NCBI RefSeq assembly: GCF_036711975.1
Contig: NC_091967.1
Span: 6,138,001 to 6,202,000, forward strand
From: Onthophagus taurus
Lineage: Eukaryota > Arthropoda > Insecta > Coleoptera > Scarabaeidae
Reading direction: 5' to 3'
DNA: 64,000 nt
Shown: piece by piece, positions 1 to 11,074 of the stretch
Layout of the letters: each line of letters starts with the position of its first letter
How positions within the stretch are numbered: the stretch's first letter is position 1
Notes under the pieces: model-generated
Seen by the model: only the letters and a program-made list of their open reading frames with translations
What the model was told of the DNA's origin: nothing
Database searches by the model: none
Translations under genes and position numbers: made by a program

Positions 1-70
1 TTCCGAAACTTTCTAGTTCTAGGTCTAGTGTTAGTTCTAGTTTTAATTGTTATGCAGAGCTAGACCAAAA
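1..70 (+). repeat. dispersed CTAG-rich hairpin repeat, copy at window start
   Basis: The motif TCTAGTGTTAGTTCTAGTTT occurs near the start, and a partial complementary arm (AGCTAGACCAAAAACTAGAA) follows at about 58-77, so the segment can fold on itself. A closely similar stretch lies on the opposite strand at about 55318-55365. Related arms in inverted orientation sit near the right end of the transposon remnant at about 18690-18780. The element may extend left of the window. The family is not identified. Confidence 0.55.
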
Positions 71-1164
71 ACTAGAATCGGATGAAATTCTCAGTAAGTT
101 TTTCTAACTAAACCAACTTTTTAATATGTTGTTGTTTAAAGGTGGAAGATTTTTTTATGCAAACACATTAACTTAGCTGCTTATAAACAAGTATCAATGT
201 CAAAGGTTTACGTAAGATCTTACGACAAAATGAGCGCAATAAAAGCTCAAATTGAATCTTCATAAAAAATTCTGTTGCTATTTTAAATGTACAATGAAAA
301 AAATAGTTCTTAAATTTATGCCCGGTTCCATAAACAATGAGATTAGTACGTGTTAGAATCGTACAAAGCAATGAGAAATGCAAAAAATAGAGTCGTAAAT
401 AAGCGAGGGATTATATGAAACAATTAACTACGCAAAAACGAAAACCTAAAGTTTAAGATGTAAATTTTTATTAAAGTAACAAATATAAAAAAGCACATTC
501 TTTTAAATAAAATAAAAATATGTTAAAAACAACATATTTTCAACAAATTGTTTGTCGTTTGTGGAATTTAAAAATGTAACCACCTCATTATGCATATTTC
601 TATTCCATGCGTTTGTGACATTTATTTATAAATTATATAGATTGTTTTGGTTTGAACAATCGTATTTTGGTTAAATAATATATATCACGTTTTGTGCGGT
701 TAAGTTCTTTTGGTATCATTGTGATGATTATCACGCACGTTTATCATTCTCATACGATTATGTGACACTCTCACTGACACCTGTTTATAATTAATGCACG
801 GTCACGATTAACACTTTGTTGTATCGCAACACGGAACTGCACACTTCCGGAACAACAAAAATTATTCTTTAATTAAATAAACAAAGTGCCCAATATCTAT
901 TATTAAAAGATTAAGTTTTCGGTAATTCCCCATTTAAATAAAAAAAAAGAAACTTAAACTTAATTAGTTGATGCTCTTAACATTTTATTAGCCCATTTTT
1001 TTTGTTAATGGAAAGCTTAAACGAAGGTAAACTTCTACGTCAATGCAACATCCAGAAATTTCTTACCAAAATCGAACAAAAAATCGCAACCATTAATTTA
1101 AATTCAAAAATTAGAAAAAATAAATACTTACTTTTTGTCTTTTGATGCCACCTCCTTAAATTGA

Positions 1165-1250
1165 AGTGATTAAAAGAAAGAAAAAATTTTTTTTTTACTC
1201 GATAACACTGATTTATTAATCAATTTTATAAAAATTTTTTTCTTTCTTTT
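1165..1250. repeat. A/T-rich inverted repeat
   Basis: An arm reading AAAAGAAAGAAAAAATTTTT faces the complementary arm AAAAATTTTTTTCTTTCTTT about 30 bases downstream. It could form a long weak hairpin. Low-complexity composition means it may be chance or a MITE remnant. Confidence 0.45.
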
Positions 1251-2314
1251 TGGGAAATTGTTAAAAAATGGAATATACGTGTGCTGGACGTTGGAACCAC
1301 TGGCTACCGTACACACACACCTTCGTTACGTTTGACTTTGTGAAGATAAAACGAGTGTTAGTCGCCGTTTAATATAATTATCCCTACCATTGGGTTGGTT
1401 GGCATTTTTTGGCAAATTGTCGAGTGCAACGGGTACATAACGAGAGAGTTATGACGACGCCAGAGGCGCCTTTTTAACATTCGCGGTCACTACCGTAGAC
1501 GCCGAACGTCGCGACGCCTCACCAAAACGTGACGCCTTACGAATCGCCAACCAAAACGAACCAACTAATAAACCAACATTTTCTATACGCGAAATCGAAG
1601 TCGATTTATTTGGTTTATTTTCGATTTTATCCCGAAAATCTAAAATTAACTCTCAATTTATACGTATACATTGAAATTTTTGAAAATAAAACTTAGCTAA
1701 ATAATTTATAAATTCTTAAAATTTATGTTAATATTACCATTTAACAACTACATTATTAAATTTAATTCAATTAAAATTCGATGTATTACAAAAATACCGA
1801 TTGCAAATTATTCAAGGTTAAGATACCGACTGAAAGTTAAATGAAATAAGAACACGTCGATTAAGAAATTATGAGTATACATTTGCGGTTTAGCGTTTTT
1901 TCGTTTTTACCCATTTTTATTACATTATTGTATTTCACAAAATATCTACATACGTCAATTTAAATGGATTCCCATTATTTTTAATAATTATTAGTTACTG
2001 TGTATTAGAAAATACAAAGTATCATATTTTTAACGTTTAATGTTAAGTTATTGAAAAATTCTTTTCCGATTATCATGTTGAAAAATTCATTAGAAACAAT
2101 TTTCTACTAATTCTCTTTAGAAATATGTTACCTTTTCTAAGTTTGGGTGTGAGTTTTGCAATTTAACTTACTCCAAAAGCGTAGATACACCTTAACCACG
2201 TGTAATTACTAATACCTACATACAGGTACAGCAATAATACTATTTTTATTTTTACTTGTTATGCAAAAATTGGTAATTAACACATTTAATTAAACTAAAA
2301 AATATATTTACGTA

Positions 2315-2952
2315 AGCACATTTAATAAGAACCTTGAGGCTTGAGGAAAATCTTGATTGGAACAAAAATTGAATGCTAGTAATTCGGGGAAAGATGGACC
2401 AACTCTTTATTCTGCCACAGGCTTTTACTAACCTGAAGATATTATACGTGGCATCTCATCACTTTTATGTTTTCTGCCAAGTGAGGTAATGCTACTAGGG
2501 GTGAAGCCAGGTGTGGTGATAGTGTGCTTATTTTTTTTTGATTTCTCATGGAGATGATTAGGTTCGAAAAAGCTACTCTGCACATCTTTTTGTTTTAAGA
2601 TTGGGCGCAGCTTAATGTTCCAAGTTGGTCATCCCGCATCTGGTGCATATTTAATAATCAATTTAAATAAAGCACATTTAATAAGAAACTTGAGGCTTGA
2701 GGAAAATCTGGATTGGAACAAAAATTGAATGCTAGTAACTCGGGGAAAGATGGACCATCACTTCATTCTGCCACAGGCTTTTACTAAACGAAAGATATTA
2801 TACGTGCCACTTTTATGTTTTATGTTAAGTGAGGTAATGCAACTGGGGGTGAAGCCAGGTGTGGTGTTAAAATGGAGCTACTCTGCACAACTTTTTGTTT
2901 TAAAATTGGGCGCGACTTAATGATACAAGTTGGTCATTCCGCCGCTGATGCA
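2315..2952 (+). repeat. tandem direct duplication of a ~290-bp block (two copies)
   Basis: A block beginning AGCACATTTAATAAGAA at 2315 recurs at 2671. The two copies stay similar through the GGGGAAAGATGGACCA, GGTGAAGCCAGGTGTGGTG and CAAGTTGGTCAT landmarks. Copy 1 ends near 2647 and copy 2 near 2952. Copy 1 carries an extra segment of about 50 bases after the GGTGTGGTG landmark. Copies differ by scattered substitutions and no coding frame is shared, so this looks like an old non-coding duplication or two fragments of one dispersed repeat. Confidence 0.75.
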
Positions 2953-4763
2953 GAAGATTAAGTTTGTAAATATGCACATCGAATCAACTAAGAAGGAGAA
3001 GGTGCATGGGAACAGAAAGAAGTAAGAAAGGAAGAAGGAACTGTTGTAGGAGGAGAAGCAACTAGCGTTTACAAGGAAAGGTCGCAATCCTCGGTAGCCA
3101 CTGAAAAGTGGTGTAGTTGTCTTGTAGTGTATCTTGGATCTTGGTGGTTTCTGTGATTCCATAAATGTTTTAGAAACCTACAGAGCAATTTGTCTAGAAA
3201 CCTTCCTGGATGTAAGCTGTAAGCTAACTTATTAATATCATTTTCTTAATCGATTAATTAAATCAGAAATTAATATAATTTATTAAAATCATTGAGTGAA
3301 ATAGAAAAAATCGCTTGTGTAAAAGTAGAAAAATATTAACTTTAAAATGTTCCAAGTCTAGACAAGCTGATATACTGATTGTAGTGTAATTTCTCATTGA
3401 GAACTCGTCAAGTTAAAAAAAAATCCGGTCACATTCCTCACGTAGCAACCGATCAATATTGAAGTACCATTAACATTAAAGTATCTTTAACGATTTCAAC
3501 AACTTTGAACGCACGATGCATTGCACTCGCTAAAACAATAATAATTCAATCGATCTTGTGCGTCATTTATACGTTTTATTAATGTTATTACGCCTTATTG
3601 CTGGTAACGCTAAGATTTCAGCACAAAAAATATCCATAACTCTTCTTTTTTCAAATACGACGTATTTCTTTTATTGAACATAATTTCGTTGGAATGTTTA
3701 ATGGAAAATTTTCCACTTTTTATTGTGTGTGCACTCGCAACGTACACAACATTAATACGGGGAATAAATTAACATAACATTAAAGTTGAATGAAATTGCT
3801 TGGTGTAAGGAAGGTTGAGGTTATATTAATTTGTTTTTTATTAATTGTTTATTAGTAAATATAAATAGTCTATAGTTGTTTATTTTTCGATAGTTTTACG
3901 GACGCACGTGCTATTTCGGCGCTGAGTACAAACCCGTGCCATATTTTAATTTTAGGTCACTTCGCATGACCACTTATTTTAATTTTACCATCTACATTTT
4001 GTACCACCACTATAACCGGACGTTCTATCACCATTCCAGTTAGAGTGCGGCGCCGGATTCGCGAATAAAAAGGCCCAATAAAGTTCAATTAAAATCCTTT
4101 TCAATGTTATAAAAATAGATTATTCATAAGTCGCAGTTTCGTTTAACCGAAAATTTAAAGATACAACACCGACTAGAACGCTCAAAGTCATATCAAGACT
4201 TAAATTATCTCATTCAATGCCAAAAGAAAACTTTATGTGAGCTATATATCAAATTTTATACATGTAAAATATATAAATAGTTTAAAAAAAGACCAAGAAA
4301 TGTAATAATTCCAGGTATTGAACACGGGAAAAACATTACTATAAATCGATCATAACACCACAAACACGATATCTAATTTAAATAATGATTGCACGTACTA
4401 TTTGGTTTTTTTGAAAATTATAATCTGAGGGAATCACATAAAAATCCAACACAAGTTCATGTTCTAAATAATTCATTTTCACCGTTTTTTCCTTGTTTTT
4501 TGAATTAAACACTCGTTGCATACTAATAAAAATAGTTGGCCTGATTGTATATTTATCTCATATAAATAAAACATTACTAATCGATTTAAATAAAAATTAT
4601 TGTAAATTTAATCATCACTCAAGTACATCGGCGTAAATTTGGTTGCCTATCTTTACTGCTCACAAATCTTAACCTCAAATTTTTTTAGAATTCCCAATCC
4701 TGTCAAAATACCGACTAACCTATAAATGATCTATCTGTGCGTTTGAAATAAACTAAATTTTAA

Positions 4764-5992
4764 ATGAATCCAGGAAATTACAACAACGACGATGAAGCCC
4801 GCAAATTACCACCGGGCCAACAACAAAGAACCATGGCCCAGGTAAAATGAGATTTTAATGTGAGGTTATGGAGAAAAATTACTCAATAAAACTATAATAA
4901 TGATTTTTATTTAAATATTAACATTTTCGATATTATTTTTAGTATAAATTTAGTCCAGAAGAAATGCGGGTAATGCGAGAATGCAATAAAGAGAGTTTTT
5001 GGCAAAGATGTTTACCTCTCGGATCAGCTTTAGGCGTTGCTGCTTATTTAGGAGTTCAGTCAGGTAAATACAGACAATAGTATTAAATATTGATCAAGAA
5101 AAGCTAAACTATTTTATTAGCTAGCAATTTTGGTTTGTTTGATTCGTTTTCTATCGTCCATTTCAACATGTGTCTTGTCTATCAATCTTATTTATTTCTT
5201 CCTTTTCCAATTATATAATTATAACATCATTTTATTATTAATTTTTTTATTCTATATTAGGTTATTTAAAAAGGCATCCAAGATTTGGCCCAGCTCCAAA
5301 AGTGGTAGTATCAGTAATTGTTGGTTATTTCGTTGGAAAATTTTCTTATCAATCCAAATGCGCGGCAAAACTCATGCAATTACCTAACAGTCAAATAGGT
5401 GAGATGTTAAGACAAAGAAGAAGAGGGAATTTTCAAGAAACGTAAGAACTAAATACATTTCTTAAATTGTTGATTTAAAATCTAAATTATTACAGAATTG
5501 ATTCTGGTTTTGGTCCTGGAATGTCTTTAGCTCCATTTAGTACCCCCACTGAAACTTACACAGACGTGCCTCCATCAAACAGCTTGGATATCGACACCAC
5601 CAGACCACAATATGATGGTTTGGATGATAATTTTAGACCTTCTCTCGATAGTAGTAATATATTAAACAACTTTTGCGATCACTCACCTATGGTTGTTTGT
5701 TTTTAGATCCTATTTACGAAGAAGAAATGCCTCCAGAAACAAAATATAGTACTTCTTATGATGAATTACGAAAGAGAAATCGAGATGAATACCAAAATGT
5801 TAGAACTGGTGGTTATAACAGGTACATAAGTTATGTTTTGTAATTTTTTTATTGAATTGTTTTTTGTATGATAGAATACAAGATCAAAGATCGCAGCAAT
5901 CATCTGCCCAAGTTCTTGCGAAAGATATGCAACCAGCAGAGACCCCACAGCAAACAATTAGAACTAATAAATATGGAGATACATTAATTTAA
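4764..5992 (+). CDS. OCIAD1: OCIA domain-containing protein 1 (asrij-like), six exons
   Basis: Coding exons are 4764-4841, 4943-5063, 5261-5441, 5496-5650 (or 5653), 5707-5821 and 5875-5992, all with GT-AG introns. They join in frame to about 255 or 256 residues. The OCIA domain starts at about residue 27 with the diagnostic run EEMRVMRECNKESFWQRCLP. Two hydrophobic helices follow at about residues 50-66 (glycine/alanine-rich) and 80-92, with a basic QRRRG stretch after them. The C-terminal half is polar, rich in Asp, Pro, Ser and Gln, and probably disordered. In animals OCIAD proteins sit on mitochondria and endosomes; Drosophila asrij acts in blood-cell maintenance through endosomal signalling and fly work links it to Arf1. 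The start is the first ATG in good frame, immediately preceding the conserved domain exon. Introns are tiny (49-197 bp), typical of an insect housekeeping gene. Confidence 0.93.
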
Positions 5993-6043
5993 AAAAAAAA
6001 TCAATGGTGTTGTTGTAAAAGAAGGATTTTTTTTAGTTGTGTA

Positions 6044-6049
6044 AATAAA
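6044..6049 (+). promoter_or_regulatory. poly(A) signal of OCIAD1
   Basis: AATAAA lies 52 bases after the OCIAD1 stop codon, about 210 bases before the arginine kinase start codon. The two genes are therefore packed head to tail, but with room for separate transcripts. Confidence 0.7.
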
Positions 6050-6256
6050 TGCACATGTTAGAAAGGATTTATATACTCTTTATTAATTGATTAAAGATAT
6101 CTCCCATATTTTAGAGTTTTTCTTGAAACAGAAAAATTTTTTAACCTTGATCAAAGTCACATACAAAATTGAAACAAAAAATAATTTGTCAATTGTAAAC
6201 AATACAGCTTTATATAACATTTTTTTTCAATTTTCATTGTTATAATTTTATTAACA

Positions 6257-9200
6257 ATGTCGAGCGCTACTAATGAAAAGTTAAAGCAATGCAATATGTG
6301 CCATACAGTTTGTGGCAAAGGAAAGGTGCCTGAAGAAGTTGTTCAAGAATTAGATGACGCTTTTGAGTGCTTAGAATCGTCCCCTATCATGTCACTATTA
6401 AAAAAACATCTTAACAAAAATGTTTTCGACGAACTTAAAGATTTAATTACGCCTTATGGATCAACTCTTTGGGATTGTATTAAATCAGGTAAAAAATATT
6501 GAAAACTCAATCCAATTTTTAGTAATTTCTTTTATTTTTTTATGAGAATATAAATAACGTTTTATATATTTTTTGACACATTTATCCATTGGTATCTAGT
6601 TGTAATAATTTTTCATAATACGATATTTTAATGAGTTATAATGGCAAAGAATTAAAACTAATCATATTTTATGGTATTAAATATAAGTGGTCGAGCAGCA
6701 AAAGTTTTCCAGATTAGCCTCGTCGTTAAAGAGATAAATAATTTGCAATTTCCAAATGCCATCTTGCCGGAATTTTAACGTCTCGTAATAGAAAATTTAT
6801 TGCGCCATAATCTGAAATGTCCCTGCAACCATTTTGTAAATATAAACTGTGTTGTAATATTAAATTCTGAACTGCTTTATAAAATTCATTTTAATAAGAT
6901 TTAGACTGTTATTGAAATCAATACCCAAATAATTCATATACCTTAATTGGCTTAATTTTTCAAGGTTAATTTTTTATCAATATGGAAATCAGTGTGTTGG
7001 ATAGTTTAAGGGATGTTAGGATTTTGATTGGGCGAATGATTTTCGTAAGGATTCTGATTTATTTGGGTTGAATTCCATTTTCCCTTTAGTGTGTGTACGT
7101 GGCGGTATCGTCTCCGGATGTAGCCAGTTTAGTTTGAGGGATTTTTGGAAAGTCTCGCCTCTTTGAAGAAATGTTAGGATAGGTCAGTTTTGTTTTGAAC
7201 CACCAATTATAGCGTGAAGGAATGTCGGTTTTCTTTTGAACCCAATTATAGCGTGAAGGAATGTCGGTTTTCTTTTGAACCCTAATCATACCGTGAAGAA
7301 ACCGCAATTATAGCGTGAAGAAATGTTAAGATAGGTCAGTTTTGTTTTGAAACACCAATTATAGCGTGAAGGAATGTCGGTTTTCTTTTGAATCCCCAAT
7401 TATAGCGTGAAAGAATGTCGGTTTTCTTTTGAACCCCAATTATAGCGTGAAGAAACTACAATTATAGTGTGAAGAAATGTTATGATAGGTCAGTTTTGTT
7501 TTGAAACACCAATTATAGCGTGAAGGAATGTCGGTTTTCTTTTGAACCCTAATCATACCGTGAAGAAACCGCAATTATAGCGTGAAGTAATGTTAAGATA
7601 GGTCAGTTTTGTTTTGAAACACCAATTATAGCGTGAAGGAATGTCGGATTTTTCTTTGAACCCCAATTGTAGCGTGAAGGAATGTCGGTTTTCTTTTAAA
7701 CCCTAATCATACCGTGAAGAAACCGCAATTATAGCGTGAAGAAATGTTAGGATAGGTCAGTTTTCTTTTGAAACCCAATTATAGCGTGAAGGAATGTTGT
7801 GATAGGTCAGTTTTGTTTACGGCTGTCAATCACCCCGGAAAAGAAAGTTGTCGGAAAAGTAATGATGACCGCTTCTCGTGACACAACGGATTTTGTCGTT
7901 TGGGTATAAGACAGTAGTGTTGATCTCGATTTTCTTCTTTGTTAGGTAACTGTGAGTCAATTTGATTAGTTGTGGGGGATATTGTGAGGTGATCTTTTTA
8001 TATTTATTCAGACAGTTTCGCAAGTTTTCACCAAATCTAGGGATACTAATTGATTCGGGTGATTTGATGTATGATGGGGCCACTATGAAAATGTGAGAAT
8101 CGAAAACTTGGGTAGGAGGGCTATGCGTTAATCTTTTTAAGCATGATTTAGACATCATTTTTGCGGATTCGATGATCTCTAATTAATTTTTTTTTTAATT
8201 TTAATTCTTTTTGTTTAGGTGTTGTTAATCTAGACTCAGGAGTAGGAATTTACGCTCCAGATGCTCAAGCATACCACGTTTTCGACATACTCTTCGATAA
8301 TATCATTGAAGATTACCACAATGGATTTAAATATACAGATAAACAACCGTTACCCGATTGGGGGAAAGTAAGCACTCTGCAAAATCTTGATCCTCTCGGA
8401 AGATACGTGGTATCCACGCGAGTTCGTTGCGGTAGATCCCTAGAAGGTTATCCATTTAATCCAAAAATGAAGGAAGACGATTATGTCGCGGTGGAAAAGA
8501 AAGTCACCAACGCTTTGAGAGAATTAAAAGGCGATTTAAAAGGGGTTTATTATCCGTTGGCCGATATGAGTCCTGAAGTTCAAAAGAAATTAACCACCGA
8601 TCACTTATTGTTTAAAGAGGGTGATAAATATTTGGAAGCTGCTGATGCGAATCATTATTGGCCGGTTGGTAGAGGAATTTTTCTTAATAACGAAAACACG
8701 TTTATGGTTTGGGTGAACGAAGAGGATCATGTTCGGATTATCTCGATGAATGAAGGTGGTAATTTACCCAAAGTTTATTCTCGTTTGGTTGAAGCTGTTA
8801 GACAAATTGAAAAGAGATTAGCTTTTGCAAGAAGTGTCCGATTGGGATATCTCACATTTTGTCCTACGAATCTTGGTAAGCAAAATAAACTTTATTTTCT
8901 TTGTTTTAAGAATGCATTAGCGTAAGAGGCGTGTTAAATAGTAATTATTTTAAAGGTTATTTTAAATGCACATCATTAAAGCAAGCTAATACCTTCAAAG
9001 TCATTTATCAACCCTTTACGTTATAATGGAAATATTTTATCCGTTACATTTTAAATGGATCGTTTTTATTTTAACTTTAAAAACTGTTTCAACTAAGAAA
9101 TTATCGTGTAAACTTCTCCGTGTAGAGTAACTAACCGCCCGCAACGATAAAGTTGCCAATTTCGCTATTTTCCTGGGCATTTCGCCCCGTTATGATTAAT

Positions 9201-11074
9201 GGTGTCGGAGCATTCGCTCCGGCACCCGATTTACTTGCTGTTAACTCAACGATCCGTGAGAGACTTCACTTGGATATCAGACTGCAGCATAACTCGAATT
9301 AAATCTTTGAAAAATGAACCGCAACAAATTGACCCGCTCAGTTTTATTAAATTAAAATTAATTAATTAAAGGGATGTGTAAAAACACGTTAATTCGTTAT
9401 AGTTTAGTTTTGGTAATTAGTTTGTTTAAAGTTAAATTGGGTTCCACTATGTTCATATTTTATTTTCGGAACTTTGTTAAACTACGTTTCAAAATCTCAA
9501 ATGTACTCTTTGTGTTGGGATATTTCTTGTTAAGTAATTCATGTTGTTGCTTAAAGTCTTTTAGAACTTTCCTAACTGAAGAATTAATAAATGATGCTTA
9601 ATTTGAAATTTTTGACATAAAAGAGAATAAATGAAGAATATTTAGTTTGAAATTGATTATTGGTCGATAAATTTGTTGTTAAGTGATATGACTAATTAAA
9701 CAGAGAGCCGTTTCATATAACATGAAACGACGGGCAACACAGTAACACACGGTGTGGTGCATTGCGATTAGATAATCAATCACGATAACCACGCCGGTAG
9801 TAATGGGATCTCGTTATACGACTAGACCCAAACGGTTACCAATTCTCTCCGGAGTGTGTCAACATCAATTCGTAAGTACCCTCGCTCTTGTAAGCCTCCA
9901 AAACTAGAACTGCGGTTCTACATCCATTTGACTATAAACCGAACTCATTGTTTATGTTTGGTAAACAAATACCTAATTGTATGAAAAGTACTTTTTGGGA
10001 TCGTCAAAAATTTCGCAATTATTTTATAGCAAAAAAAAAGGTGGAGGTGCCAGTTAATGGACTAACATTAGTTAAATCACTGTCGACGACGTATTGTAAA
10101 CTTTTCCAACATTAAACCATTGTTGATATTAAGCTTTAACAGTATACCGAGATAAAGAAAGCCCGATTCACTCTTGAAAAACGACTTGTTAAATTAATGG
10201 GACAACCCTACCGAAAGAGGGAAAGAGAAGAACTGAGCAACGACGGGGTGTGAAAGAAAGGACGTGAAAGTTCGGGGTCAGGTCATCTGTAAAAGTGGGA
10301 CGTGTAGTTCAAAGTTCCCTTTTCACCCGCTCCACTTTGCGTCTTTGTCAGGACTGCCGCGGCCGCCGTAGACTCAGCAATTGTATAAGCATGCAGATCG
10401 ATAATGACGTGTGGAAGTTTATGTTAAAGTAAATATTTTCTTAGAAAACGAAATAGTAATAAAGTGGAAAAGAGACGAAGGAAAGCGGTTGGAATTTATA
10501 CGAAAGCTTAAACACGGCGAAACTCGGATTCCTATGTATATTTTATGGATGGTTTACAATGTGTTCTCATGTAAATACTGAAAAGGGGGTGTTTTAAATT
10601 TATTTTGTAAAACGATTTTAACTTTAATCGTTTATAACAGTGATTCACAAATAAATTTCAAACTATCTTAAAATTAAATAATCATATAAAATAATGTTTG
10701 TGACAATAACATCAACATGGTTATACCTAATTAAAGGATTTCATTACCTTAAAAGATTATATATTAAATTTAACTTTCCAAAATTAATTAATATTTAAAT
10801 TCAATTTGTTTTAGGTACGACAATCAGAGCTTCAGTACATATTAAGCTACCCAATCTTGGAAAGGACACAGAGGAACTTGAATTAGTCGCCGACGAATTT
10901 CATTTACAAGTAAGAGGTACAGGTGGTGAGCATACCGAAGTAAAGGATGGAATTTACGATGTGTCCAATAAGCGGAGAATCGGCTTGACCGAGTATGAAG
11001 CTGTTAAAGAGATGCATGATGGTGTGTTGGAATTAATTAAGAGAGAACAAGAATTTGGGGTTGTAAAGAAATAA
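6257..11074 (+). CDS. Argk: arginine kinase, three exons, N-terminally extended
   Basis: Coding exons are 6257-6488, 8219-8875 and 10815-11074, with phase-1 introns splitting glycine codons at both junctions; the product is 382 residues against about 355 usually. The enzyme transfers phosphate between ATP and arginine, buffering cellular ATP. Residues 1-25 or so are an extension containing C12-x2-C15-x3-C19. The N-terminal helical domain follows (SLLKKHL, STLWDCI), then the specificity loop SGVGIYAPD (84-92). The catalytic domain carries STRVRCGRS (R145, R147), NEEDH with E246, R250, TFCPTNLG with catalytic C292, R301, R330 and GEHTE with E335. All phosphate-binding arginines and catalytic residues are in place, so it should be active. 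The position matching canonical Arg193 is Lys214 here. Intron 1 (1.7 kb) holds a minisatellite and intron 2 (1.9 kb) a hairpin. Insects often have a canonical and a divergent arginine kinase; this resembles a divergent paralogue. Confidence 0.95.
7135..7830 (+). repeat. minisatellite in arginine kinase intron 1
   Basis: Variants of an approximately 38-50 bp unit built on AATTATAGCGTGAAGGAATG are arranged head to tail. At least three unit types alternate: one continues with TCGGTTTTCTTTTGAAC, one with GTTAAGATAGGTCAGTTTTG, and a short one reads CTAATCATACCGTGAAGAAA. The combination of the three recurs at about 7280-7350, 7545-7615 and 7700-7760, suggesting a composite higher-order unit. Open frames running through this region are by-products of the repeat. 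The array lies wholly within the intron and should be removed by splicing. Confidence 0.88.
9201..9226 (+). other. stable GC-rich hairpin in arginine kinase intron 2
   Basis: GGTGTCGGAGC and GCTCCGGCACC form an 11-bp stem with one G-T wobble around the four-base loop ATTC. It sits in a GC-elevated island (about 9120-9300) of an otherwise AT-rich intron. Function is unknown; candidates are an intronic regulatory element or the remnant of a mobile element. Confidence 0.6.
10310..10390. other. GC-rich patch in arginine kinase intron 2
   Basis: A short stretch around GCCGCGGCCGCC is far richer in G+C and CpG than the surrounding intron. It might be an intronic regulatory element or alternative promoter, but no TATA box or initiator with a downstream open frame is evident. 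Confidence 0.3.

Larger units (their letters stand above)
1..4763. other. intergenic region upstream of OCIAD1
   Basis: No gene is recognisable here; the short open frames look random. The stretch holds a hairpin-like dispersed repeat at 1-70, an A/T-rich inverted repeat around 1165-1250 (an AAAGAAAGAAAAAATTT-type arm facing its complement), a CpG-rich island around 1430-1560, and a direct duplication at 2315-2647 and 2671-2952. These four are described separately or in the findings. The rest is AT-rich DNA with no motif I can interpret. Confidence 0.6.

Noticed and set aside
7826-8158. 110-codon minus-strand open frame in arginine kinase intron 1
   Set aside because: Overlaps the end of the minisatellite and the intron 3' region on the antisense strand, and the peptide shows no motif.
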